Shown here piece after piece: positions 11,615-22,930 of a DNA stretch of 64,000 nt. A program made the translations under genes and the position numbers. Origin of the DNA: Tyto alba (Eukaryota > Chordata > Aves > Strigiformes > Tytonidae); assembly GCF_018691265.1 (NCBI RefSeq), contig NW_024881283.1, forward strand, positions 5,739,731 to 5,803,730, given 5' to 3'. The notes beneath the pieces were generated by a model. That model did not search any database and was not told the origin of the DNA. It saw only the letters and a program-made list of their open reading frames with translations. The number at the start of each line of letters is the position of its first letter. Position 1 is the stretch's first letter.

Positions 11615-11780
11615 CTGAAAAATTAATCTGAATTAAGCAAAAGCCTGAATTTCCGGTGGATTTGCTAAACTGCATTAAATCCCAATGTGAATTATGCTAA
11701 ATGGAATTAAGACTACATTAATTTTAAGAATGCTCCCATGCATGTTTGAAGAACACATTAATCATCGTGGATATCTCTCT
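11615..11780. promoter_or_regulatory. ATTA-rich homeodomain-site cluster, enhancer candidate
   Basis: Seven separate ATTA/TAAT clusters lie within about 145 bases (near 11622, 11632, 11674, 11691, 11706, 11718 and 11757). Two related 16-mers, TGCTAAACTGCATTAA (11663-11678) and TGCTAAATGGAATTAA (11695-11710), match at 13 of 16 positions 32 bases apart. Homeodomain proteins bind such cores. The clustering is seen directly; enhancer function is inferred. Confidence 0.4.
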
Positions 11781-13919
11781 GCAGACAAACGGGGCGGGGG
11801 GGGGGGCGCAGCTGGGAGGCTGGGGGCATGCAGGCGCCCACTGCTCATTACAAAATATGGGAATCCTCTGGGCAAAAAGGATATGATTTTCCCACCTTGA
11901 AAAGCTGTAAAGGAAGAAGAAAGCACAGTAGCTCTGGACAGTGGGCTGTGCGCAGGGTTTAGGTCTGGACTACTGAGGTCTCTCGCCAAAGCTCCCGGGA
12001 GCTGAGCCCCCTCATTCCATTCCCCACGCTGCACGAAGCAGCACAGCTCCATCACAGTCTCTGAGGAAGAGCAATGCAGAGGATTTGCCGTGAGAACTCC
12101 CTTCCCTAGTCCTAATCCATGTCACTTTAAGTACAGCAGAGAACCAAATCCGACAGCTGGTTTGGTTTACCCCAGCACAGAAATCTCCATGTGAAATATT
12201 CAGGGCTTTTAAGCTCTGTATCTGCCCCAAAGTGAAAGCAGCATTAACTCCCTGAGTGCAGAAAACAGCCTTACTGACATAAATGCACTTATGTGGGGAA
12301 GAGGAACAAGCTGTGTTACTGGAAATGACTTTATACCTTCCAACTAAATCCACGCTTGCCTTTGTGCTGATACAACTAATAAGCAGTTAATATGCAGTCC
12401 CATAAGCATCAGGAATAACAAAGCCCTGTTTTCTTAAGATCTGCATTTCATGCTTGACTGCAAGCTCCGATCAAATCTTTTCTTACCGTTCAAATGGGGT
12501 TTTTCTAAATTCTTTCCCCCAGTGTGGAGTCTTTGATGTCTGATAAGGTAGAAGCCCACGCTATGGCCTGTCGTTCAGACAAGAAATGCTGATTGGAAGT
12601 ATTTATAGGTTTTCTCTCCTCTACCTGACCACTCTTTTCACAGTATGTACAAAAACTTAATTGTATGTGAGACTGCTTTCCTTCCCCATCAAATCTGCTT
12701 GAAACTGCCAATGGGTTCAAGAATTATTGAGGTCAGACTAAACATGCAGAAACGCACATGCATTCATTACATGATCATATGAGCTTAATTTCCTCAGGCA
12801 AGCAGGCTAAAAATATCCCAGTTGCCCAGAAGTGGTAATTATACTGGTATAAAAACTCTGGAGGGTCGTGCTGGTTTCCTCCACTCTCTCGGCAGTTTGA
12901 AGTGGTGTCCTGACACATCCCGCCTGCCTCTGCCCACCCCACCACTCCACGCGCCTCCCACAGCCGACAGGCATCTTCCACCCAGAAAGGGGAAAACGCT
13001 GAATTATTAACTCCCATTTGCATATAGCACGATCCTACCGCTCCGTGCCAGGAACGGGCAAGGATGTGCCGAGCCCCTGAGGTGGCCTGGGGAGATGTCC
13101 TCTTAGATCATCTCCTCACCCTCCCTGGAACAAAACACTTCTGTCAGGCTGGGTTTTGAAAGCAAAGTGCTCTAATGATGATAGACAGTTCCAGATCATC
13201 GCCTGCAAAGCCATGCCCCAGAGAGCTGGCACTTCTCACCGGGCCACCAAGAGGCTTTTGGAGCAACTGGCGCAAAGCAAACGCAACACCAACCCATGTG
13301 CAGCTGGAGCTTGGTTGTTCCCTCCATCCCCCAGCCCTCCCCACTGTCCTTGCATCTCAGCGGGGTAGGGGGTCTCCATTCAAAGAAAGTCAAGTTGCAC
13401 CAAAGCACTACTAAATTCAACCAACCTTTCTTTTCAGGGAGAGAAAAGTCATGCAGTAGTTAGACTTCGACTGATATGGCTACTTAAAAACATGTATTAT
13501 GATTGTGGATGATGGCATGGTCTAAGTGTCCCCCTTCCCAAAAAGTCATACAGAAGCAAACAATTATAGTTAGTCCTAAAAATATTTTCAACCAAAATAA
13601 GATGCCTCACTCAAGATTTTGGAGAGTTCAGGCTTTTCTGTCCATTTTGCCATGCAATCAAGAGTGAGAATGGGAGCTAGCAAGAAGAGTGACACCTTGA
13701 TTTCACACACCTCATTTCCAGACAGAAGACTTACCTTTGAAGCCTTTGAAGCACAACTCCTGATTGAATGGAGTTACTTATTGCACCGGAGGGCTTGTGC
13801 TCCAGCTGAAGGATCCCTTGGACAGTCCTTCTTACCTAGCATGACTGACCCTTTTCTAAGTCCCAAAGTGCTAAGTTCTTCATCAAGGGCAAAAACAAAC
13901 TTGCCATTTGGAGCACTGC
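11781..13919. other. Unique non-coding sequence, no gene seen
   Basis: A G-rich run lies at 11793-11808. An octamer ATTTGCAT is at 13015-13022. Open frames up to 113 codons (12012-12353, -) have no recognisable features. Confidence 0.6.
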
Positions 13920-14010
13920 AACATAGGTAATTAACCTGGCTGGTTAATGCCATTTCTTCTTAGGTAATTGAGCAAAGACTCATTAACCCTTTATGATGAA
14001 CTGCTTTCCC
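13920..14010. promoter_or_regulatory. Repeated TAATTA-type sites, enhancer candidate
   Basis: The word TAGGTAATT occurs at 13925-13933 and again near 13963. Between and after them are GGTTAATG and CATTAACC. Four homeodomain-type cores in 90 bases suggest a regulatory segment, on motif density alone. Confidence 0.25.
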
Positions 14011-14215
14011 TTAACATCTGTCTCTTGGGCACCGACATTTAAACACATCAATTGCTGGCTGGCTGCATGATGAACTTTCCCGGTTGCCTGGAAGAAACAG
14101 GTTAGGGAGTCTTTTCTTTCAGCAGGGCACATTCACAATTCAAATAAAGCAAATGATTAAAAAAAAAATTTAAAAATAAAAATCTGCAGCATAGCTATGG
14201 ATGAGATTAAAATTG

Positions 14216-14237
14216 GACAGGTTGATTATAACCTGTC
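14216..14237. repeat. Perfect inverted repeat, 8-bp arms
   Basis: GACAGGTT (14216-14223) and AACCTGTC (14230-14237) are exact reverse complements with a 6-base spacer, GATTAT. It sits just after an AT-rich run (14159-14183). Confidence 0.85.
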
Positions 14238-15944
14238 ACACTTACAAGCTAATGAAATTCCATCGACAGGGCACAAAGGACCCCAAACCTTCCTGAGACA
14301 AGTTTTAAGGCCTTTCATCTGAACTCTAAACTTTGATCATCTGCTGATGAGTTTCTGCTGAGCTCCCGTCAGCTGAAGACAGGCTCATTTCCATCCACCA
14401 GCACGGTACCAGCCAGGAGAATTGAACTGTTGACAAGTGAACTGGGAGGCAAAGGTCAGTGCGACAGATGCGGTGGGTCAGCGCTGGGCACGCTATTTTG
14501 GATGCGGTGCATCCATGTTAGTGATGCTATTTGGAGTTCAGTTTTAACCACCCTTTGCATTTTACTGAGCTGTGCAAGTTCAGTGCCTTGGGGGGAACCT
14601 GTCCTATGGCTCTGAAAACCCAGCGTGTCAGAAAAGGCTTTCTTAAGCCTCATAGGGAACTATTTAAGGAAGAGAAAGCTCAAACTCTGATCTTTTTCTA
14701 GGGAATTTCCATAAATCATGTTATTTCTGAATCTTTTCCTCTAAGAATGAGGGCTAGAAGGGTTCCTCTGGTTTCATCTTTTGCTTGGCAAGGGATTTTT
14801 TTCAAGCCAGCTTTTCAGAAAACTGTATCAGTTTTTGTGACCATACAGTTTAATGCAAAAGAAGATCCTTGTATATGTGTGTGTAGTGGGGGCAGTATGT
14901 TAAGTTTAGATAAAGCTGAAAGTTGGGTCCATCTCAAGGAACCCTGAGACCAGCCAAGCCCTGTACAATTCAGATCCTCTTTAGTCAAGAAGATCTTTTC
15001 ATCCCAAAACTAATTTAATCCCATTCATCCTATTGCCACTACATCTCATGGTCATGACCTCAACAAGTGGGGAAGCACTTGAAGGCCAAGAGACTTCCTC
15101 CTGACAATCACTAGTGACACTACAGCATCAGTCCTTCAATTCAGGATCATATTCAAACCCACTGTGGATACAGGACAGTTCCCTTAGCGCCTTTCCCATT
15201 ATCCCTTTCTTTCTCCTTTAAATGTTTGGGAACAATAATTTATGTGCAGATTTCAAGAACTAATTAGTGTGTCTTGCTTTCTGAGAGGAAGCAAAACCCA
15301 TAGCAAATGGCATTCCAGCAAAAATGGGGTCAGCTCGGATTAAACTCTCTTCTCATCTATCTTTGGTCTTTAGCATTAAATTTACCATACACATTAGAAA
15401 CAAATTTTAATTTTCCACAGCATTGGGCAATATCTTTTCCTTAAAGCCTAGAAGAACATTCATTAGCATCCTCTCCATCCATTTCAGTATGACTGTCTCC
15501 TCATTTGCACATAATGTGAAGTTTGCTGCCTAGGCAAGCTTGCCTAAATGACATCAAAGTTCCTGTATCAATACACAACACACACATATACACAGATGAA
15601 AATCCCACCCACACTCACATACCTGTCCTCTGATATTCTTGTTTTGAAATACTTCCCAAAAGCACTTACAAGAAGATGCTACTGGGAACACCAGAAAATG
15701 AGGAGGGACCTCTAGAAATAAAAGTGTATGCATCAGTTGAACTTCCGATCTAATTAAACTTCCCACCTTAAAGTTAGGCCTTAAAGTTAAGCCACGCCTT
15801 AACAAGCAATAGCAGAAAAAGATATTTCCAAAGGGCTATTTGTTCCATCTGAGCAGATGCTGTGGTCTTGAAGGGCAGCCCAGTGGTGAGGGATCTATTG
15901 TCTGTGAGGACTCATCTGTGTTCCGTAACCTGCTTAGTCCTGAA
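14238..15944. other. Unique non-coding sequence, no gene seen
   Basis: Ordinary sequence with a small CA/TA-rich patch near 15572-15596. No supported gene or recognised repeat. Confidence 0.6.
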
Positions 15945-15995
15945 CTGCCCAAAGGTCACTTTGAGTAAGTCACTTAGACCTAAAATATGCATAGA
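15945..15995 (-). repeat. Possible MIR-type SINE remnant
   Basis: AGGTCACTTTGAGTAAGTCACTTAGACC (about 15953-15980) resembles the reverse of the MIR core. It is short and diverged, so this is tentative. Confidence 0.4.
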
Positions 15996-16370
15996 ATGCC
16001 CCTAAGTCTTATTCCAATGAATGTCAAAGACGTTCATCTTACCCAACTTGAGATATTTTTAAGGTAGATGACAGTCCTACCTTGATAGGCAGTGCACACA
16101 CATAAATATACCTAGCACATGATTCACGTGGGCTGTTTTAGGTAACCACAACTGGCTGAGGCGATGCACACTTTGGCAGTGTTGCTTTCTCTCCAGGTAC
16201 AGAAGGACTCTGACTGCCATCTCCTATGGAGACAGCTATACGGTGGACTTCTGATGAAGTGAGATGAATTTCTTGCCCATCCCACTACAAACTACTACAT
16301 TTTTAATAAATAAATATTGCCCTGTGTATCACTGCACCTTGAAGTGGGGATATGGGCCGTAGTGAAGCAT

Positions 16371-16480
16371 TCCCCATCTGTACAAGGAAGATAATAGCAC
16401 TTACCTATCCCCAGGCTCACTACGAGGATGAATACATCAGAGAGAGCTAGATGCTCTGATACTATGGTAATCAGGTGCTA
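16371..16480 (-). repeat. MIR-type SINE remnant
   Basis: The run CCCCATCTGTACAAGGAAGATAATAGCACTTACCTA (16373 onward) is the familiar reversed MIR segment that follows the core (CCCATCTGTAAAATGGGGATAATAG..CTTACCT). It continues to a CTACGAGGATGAATAC segment. It is an ancient, immobile fragment. Confidence 0.65.
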
Positions 16481-19089
16481 TCTCAGCACACCAGAGAGAT
16501 AAGAGCCTACAAAGTACAGATGGCATTTCAGCTACAAATCCCTGGCCCAGTGGGCAGAGGCAAACTGCATAAAATGAAAGCTGCCTGCTAGGTTCATGTA
16601 ACCCTCCATTTTTGAGTCAGTTTTCAGACATTTTTTTCTGCTGTAATACCGCTATAGATAGCAACATCCCACTGTAGAGAAAGGGTAGCAGCTATCACAC
16701 CTAAGGGTGATTTTCCCAAAAGGCTAAAACAGCTGTAGCTGTTCCAGCCAACGCTGACATTTAAGAGTGTATTGACCCTCTCGATAGCATCCAAATGTTT
16801 CTTCTCCTGACTTCAGCAATACTAAAGCAAACAGGAAAATGACAGCGGTTTCTTACCTGGAGCTACCAGGGTGCCAGGTCTGCCAGGTCTTTCCCAGTGG
16901 ATTGCAATAAACTCCACCAGCAGTGACCTGCCTGTGCAGGATAAAACATGGTGTCAGCATCTCTTATCCTAACTTCATTCTCAGGCCTCCTGCACATGAG
17001 TAAATAGTGAAAAGAGGGCTCAATATTGGGCGCCAAATGCCCTGATTCTTCTCTTGTAGGAGTGAGACTGGAACACAGAAAAATGCTTAGAGGGCTAGAT
17101 GGTGCTGGAGATTTGGAAAGAGAGAAGCCTGGGAGGAGATAGCAGATAGATGAGATAAGCAGCCAGGAGCAGAGCTGATGGATAGAGAGGGAGTGCGGGT
17201 TTCCTTTACTAGCTCACTCTTTTAAATATTGATCTGGAAGCTTTCTTGGATCCATATCAGTGAGCTCTGATTTACGTTCCCATTTCTGATCGCCTGTGTT
17301 CTTTTCCCAGTGGAATCAAAGGGCTTGTACCTACAAATACCCATTTTCCACTTGGCCAGCTAGCTGGCAAGTGCGAGCACCGCTGCGTGCCAGCTGTGCA
17401 CAGATGTCCATGGGCTTTGCCATCTGCAAACGGTGGGATGATGTTTTCTCCTTGCGTGGCACAGCAGTTGGAGCAGGTGGAGGACAGGCAGAGAGCACTT
17501 CTGGTACCCTTAGAGGAAATTTTTAAAAAATTTTCTTCACCCACTGTCCTTTGATCTTTCTCTGGCTTGCGGTTAAATCCAAGGAATGTTGTTTAACTTT
17601 CTTTATGTGCCGTTTCTGCAGGCCTATTTGAACTTGAGGAATTGGGGGTTTCTTATGACTTCAAAGCCAGGTTTAATGACTGTAAAGAGCAGCACAGCTG
17701 TGGCACTCCAGGTACAAGACATCCTGTCTCAGGGATTGTCAGGGAATAATAAAAGCATACATGGTAGAGACATGTTACAAGTCATCTGTGCTGTAAATAA
17801 ATGTGCCTGCTGCTCTCAGAATTGACTTCTCTTCATTGTACTCAGAATGATTCTCTGAATTGAAATGCTTTCATATCTGAAGGGAGGGGATGGAGAGAAA
17901 AAAATGTTCCCTGAAGATAAAAAGTGTAATAGTCTATTTTATTTTCCACTTTCCACATCAATAATGAAAAGTTATCCTCCAGGGACAACTAGCAACATGC
18001 TCAACTCTACCTCTTACACATCAGCAGCAGAAAGTATCCCTCGACGCCGAAGCTGTGATACAAAGCGCTGGGCAGATCAGAGCTGGGGCAAGGAGGGGAA
18101 GCAGGGGCAAGGCAGAGCCTGCTTCCAGCCTGAGGCTGCCCAAGTTCCCAACTGACAAGTGTTACCACCGAGGTCATGCCTTGAAGTCATGTCTACAAAA
18201 GCAGATGGAGGCAGAGTGGCTCTGTTAAGATACCCTCCCTCTGAAAAATAGTTAAATAAATACAGGGGAAAGAAAATGGCATAAAAATCCAGGCAGAAGC
18301 TGTCAAACAATGGAACTTTTCTTTTTAAGCCAAAAATAAATAATATATAAATAAGGCTTCCTGCTTTTTGCTGATTCTAGAGTCGTCCAGGAGCTCAAAT
18401 ACCTCAAGGAAATGGGCTTTGTTCACTTGTTTTCTTCCTTTGACTACTCCTTTTTTCTCTCTGTTTTCTAGTTTTACACCAGCTTCTCCCCCAGCTCTCA
18501 GTCTGCAGTGACGTTATACCCTTCTGAAAAAAATGACCCCTCCCAACTGGACCAGCACTGACTCAGCCGTTGCTCAAGTTTCTCCTAAACAACTGTTTAG
18601 GAGACAATTTCTTCAATTTGCCTTCTAGACTGGGAGCATTAGAAGTCAGGGATCAGGACAAAGATGTGATAGGCCAAGGTCATGCAGGGGTCTGTTACCT
18701 CCAAGGTGAAGATCAATTCACAGGGCTATGAAGTTCACCCTGACAGCAGATGATCCCTTTATCCACCTTCCAGCCTTATTTCCTCTAGCTGTATAATGAT
18801 CATCTCCAGAATGGCTTCTTCCAGAGAAGGTGATGCTCACCTGATCACTCCCAGTGTCCAGACCAGAAAACAACAGCACTGCACCCTTGGCCTTAGCAAA
18901 ACTGGGGCATGCCTCTATTTTCTGCAGGAGTCTGACTTTGGGTTTCACACTCTTCACCACAGCCTGCTCTCCGGTCTCCTCTTTGTCCCGCAGTTGATAT
19001 TTTTCAGCCCAATAGGTCTCAGAAGCGCAGTGACACACCATTAGCAGCCTGTGCTGCTTGCTAAATGCCAGTAAATTCGCCAGCAAAAG
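16481..19089. other. Unique non-coding sequence, no gene seen
   Basis: No recognised repeat. Open frames up to about 96 codons on either strand carry no domain. AT-rich words cluster at 18310-18360. Confidence 0.6.
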
Positions 19090-19290
19090 CAGGCAATCAT
19101 TCTGGGCAGCTTAATCTTTGACTGCTTAAATTAAGATCTTTTACAAGGGCTTTATTTTCAAGGAAAGAGTGATCAGCTTGTCCTGAAAATGAGATTCTTT
19201 TAAAGTGTTTCATCTGCATTACCCGCTTTTGACAAGTTTGACGTGATGAAAGTCCTGTTTGAGTACGTACTTAGAGGGTTTGGTGTAAGT
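19090..19290. promoter_or_regulatory. Candidate conserved non-coding element
   Basis: Even-composition sequence with TTAATCTTTGAC, CTTAAATTAAGATC, CTTTTAAAGTGTT and TTTGACGTGATGAAAG (a TGACGT half-site). No coding frame of note. Inferred from texture only. Confidence 0.22.
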
Positions 19291-19330
19291 TCTGGGCAGG
19301 CTTCTCAGGGACTGGATCTTCAAGTTATTC

Positions 19331-19351
19331 CACTGTCAGTTACTGACAGTG
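19331..19351. repeat. Perfect inverted repeat, 9-bp arms
   Basis: CACTGTCAG (19331-19339) and CTGACAGTG (19343-19351) are exact reverse complements with a TTA loop. The structure is too short for a microRNA precursor on its own, and I see no extended pairing on the flanks. Confidence 0.88.
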
Positions 19352-22300
19352 ACCCACCTCTTCTGCCTTCTGCGAGCAAATAAATCCTGAAATTGTTTTT
19401 ACATTCCCATCCCTCTGATTTTCTCTGCAATTAAATGCTGCTTTTTTAATGACTGCTTCTAATGCCTCAGTGTAAAATATATCATTCTAAAGGAGAAGTG
19501 GTGGTTTCACACGTATCCCACAGAGTCACCAACTAGCCAAGAAGCTGTCACACCCATTGAGCCAATATGGCACTTGCTTGGGACTTGTTAACCATGAAAG
19601 CAATCGCATCCTATTTTATCAAGGTGAGACGGAAAGTTGATACCTTCGTGTTCAATAAGGAAGTAACAAAAATAATAATAGCTATCTTGGTGAATAAAAA
19701 TAATGGACACCCTGCAAACAGCCTGTCAGGAAACGCCAGCCAGGAGGAAAATGCAAGTAACAAGCATTTTTACATATTCCAATTTGTTCTTCCATTTTCC
19801 TCTGTTTAATAAGGGAGAGAAAGCGCTCTGTGTGTGGAATGGAAAAGAGAAATCAGGCAGCAACGGTGCCTTTCCCAGTGTGCACCACTAACAGGTCTGT
19901 GATGGATGGAGCTCCTCCCGTGTCCCAGCAGGCATGACAGTAACTGTCACCAATCGCAAGTAAAATTGAAGTAATTAATAGTGGAGGTACCGAGTTTTTC
20001 ACTCTCATGCAGCTGGATTCCATTTAAATAATGAGAACCTTGATTTCTAGCTTGACTTGGACTGGGCTTGATTGTACTTAAGATAATTCTAGTGCAGACC
20101 TGGAGGACCTCCTTGGGCAAAGCTTAACCGCAGGGACACTGATTCCTCAGGCGGAAAGCTGGGGACTACTCCTAAGTGATCGCTGTTGCCACAGCCAGGA
20201 CCCTCACTGCATACCAGATCCATAAATAATCTGTGTCCTTTTTCTTTCTTTCTTTTTTAATTTTTTCCTGAATTAAATAAAAGCTGCAGTAACAAGCTTA
20301 AGATGTTGGTATTATTTATTATACCTACGTGGGGGGTAGAGCTTCTTTTATTGCAGTATAAAAAACACACAGCAGATTTGACACAAATCCCTGGCACTCC
20401 GAAAGCTGCATCAAGACCACTGTCCTCCAGAAAGCCCACTCCAGGGGAGGACAGAAAACAGATGGTAGATCTGGAGGTGGAGGGAGAACGGGAGGAAGGA
20501 ACAAGTCAAGTGCTCTGCCCCTGCCAGTCCCATCAAATCACTGAGATAGCCCCATGCTACAACCCATGGTGGGACTTGCCCAACGTGTTTCTGGCCTCCA
20601 TGGAGCCCGGCCAGGGTGCTGGGTGTCCAGCCCTGACCCCACGAGGGATGATGGGGCATGAAGAGCCTTCCCCTGTGCAGAAGTGGGAAAGCTGCAATAG
20701 ATCAGCCTGGAGTGAAGAGAATTGCAGGAGAGTAGAGAAAACAAGAGCAGAGCGCTGCCTGCTCCAGCACCGAATCCCGCTCCCCACCGATTGTGTCGAG
20801 AACTAGAAGTCTATCACTTCAGCCTAATGGAGCATCATCAACTTACCTCAATGAGGCACTTAATCGAAAGAGCATTTATACCACTTGGATTGCCAGCCGC
20901 ACTTTATGACAGCTCTTTGCGCAAGAGATGTCATTGTGCATTTACTTCTTTGTTAGACTAGATTGGAGTTATCAGCGGTTGAGTAAACCCTGCCATTCGC
21001 AGGAACACCCTGCATACGTTTGCAGGACAGAAAGAAACAGAACAGGAAAAAAGACAGAGCTGGAGGAGACAGGCGTGACTTTGGCAATAAGGGCAGATTC
21101 AACACAGCCATTCTCCAGCAAGACAAGACAATTTGGGCCATATCCTTAAGTGGTGTAATCCCCATGATTACTGCTGCCTTCACACAACCATTGGTGATAC
21201 CTGTGTTTAAGCAAAAAGTAAGTAATTCAGTAGTTACCATGCAGGACTGAACATGATTCCTAATAGAGCAAACAGAGATATCTACAACCTCTGATTTTTC
21301 ATATAATTTTCTGAATTTGTCTCTTGTTTCTTGCTATGGGCTGTACAACAACTGTGGTTGACAGCTCTTGATAGTAGGTTTCTAATGTCCCCATCATTCT
21401 CTCGGTCTGCACCAGTAATGTGTCCCATCCACCTGCAGTGCTGCAGTAGATGATGTGAATACAGCACCATGCTAACTCACAGCAACCTAAGAAACATCCT
21501 CCATACAGCACAGGCTGCCATTCAAAATAAGGTACAAATACCTTACTTACAAATACAAAGAGGAAGTAAAAACCTCACAGCTGGAGAGAGCCAGCTACAG
21601 GATAAGAGAAGTTATGAGTTCATTCTGCTAATCCTGTAAGGAAACAATTAAAAAAAAAAAAAAAAAGTAAAAAAATTGGTCTTCCTTCCTGAAAGCAGAC
21701 TGAAACATATCCTGAGTTAGAGGAAGAAAATTCAGAGTGAGCCATTCTAAGAGACAGAAGTTTGAATCAGAAAAAGTGGTGGAAATCCCAATGAGTTTAG
21801 GAGAAGAGAAGGCGGTTACTTTATTTACATTAAAATTATACCTATTGTAGCTACTGGATGACACCTAGGTAAACTCAGAGTGAGTGCTGAAAAGACATTG
21901 CATTTGCATCCAGGGCTGAATAAGCATTGCTTATTCCCTTGGCAAACCCGATTTACACAGCAGAGTGGGACTCACCCTGTGGACCTACCTCCCGTGGTGC
22001 TGCAGCGTCAGACCAGATGTCTCTCCAGACCACTCTGCACCCAACCAGCACCTGAAGTAGTGACAAGAGGATCCATCCCACCAGCATCGACAAAAAGAGA
22101 AGCAAAGAGCAAATCATCTGCTGATTTAAGATGGAGTGAAATGCCCTCTAGAGAGGCCGTCTCTCTGCTTACCATGAGTCTAGATGGCAGTTTTAGTCAA
22201 CCACATGCAATTTAGGTATCAAAAATTAAACGCAATGGTCGATCTGCCTGACTGTGTGCTTCAGGTGCTGCAGCCTCCCGGAGCCTGGCTGAGACAGTGA

Positions 22301-22729
22301 GCAAAGTCAACCGAGGAGCCTCCAGCATGGGACAAGACCTCCGTTGAGCATCAGCACCCAGCTCTCACAAAAGCCTTTTTGCTATCTGAGCTCCTGCTTC
22401 TCCCCAGACCTCTTCGCAGAGCCACGGGGCCTCTTTTTCAACAAAACCAACAGGTTTTCTGTTCCGCTTGCGAGTCCCTTCCTGCAGGTAACACTTGAAA
22501 CGTCCTCCCTCTCTTCAGCATAAGCAGTCTGCTGTAGGGCACCCCTTTTAGCCTGGGGACAGGTCTAAAACCAGACAGAAAATGTGGATCCCATTTCCTC
22601 AGTGTGGTGGTGAGAGAGGGATGGATGAGGGACACGTGGCTGGTGGCCCAGGGAAAAGCTGGTGGGAAGACAGCAGTTTTCACACTAACCCGCAGGGGGT
22701 TTATTTGCCTCTGTTGAGATCCAGTGTGT
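19352..22729. other. Unique non-coding sequence, no gene seen
   Basis: Contains an A17 run at 21650-21666 and enhancer-textured stretches around 19560-19720 and 20800-20960. The 168-codon open frame at 20303-20806 (+) has no recognisable domain and is overlapped by long frames on the other strand. It is treated as chance. Confidence 0.6.
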
Positions 22730-22930
22730 AATTAACTGATCTCTGATAACATTTGCCTTGTCAGGATAGAATTCAGATCTTATCTTGTCTGACAGCAGCG
22801 TTTATGGTGTTAATGCTGGGAAAGAAAGGGGGAAGCTGTAATTGTGGAAACCCTATTTAATTTGAGGATTCTGTTATCTTGTCACACGGGCTGAGATTTC
22901 ACTAATAGATTCTGACTCTGGGAAAATTAT
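22730..22930. promoter_or_regulatory. GATA-site cluster, enhancer candidate
   Basis: GATA-type words occur as TGATAA (22744-22749), GGATAG (22764-22769), TTATCT (22780-22785) and TTATCT (22874-22879). The exact 10-mer TTATCTTGTC occurs twice, at 22780-22789 and 22874-22883, and a TAATTAAC lies at the left edge. GATA factors bind WGATAR. Function is inferred. Confidence 0.3.

Noticed and set aside
19331..19351. Hairpin considered as a microRNA precursor.
   Set aside because: Stem is only 9 bp, with no extended pairing on the flanks and no match to a microRNA I know.
19567..19623. ATG frame of 19 codons ending AAG|GTGAGA, like a first exon with a strong donor site.
   Set aside because: The frame continues open past the donor, no downstream acceptor-exon partner was identified, and the peptide is not recognisable.
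20303..20806. Open frame of about 167 codons, plus strand.
   Set aside because: No domain, and several overlapping frames on the opposite strand.
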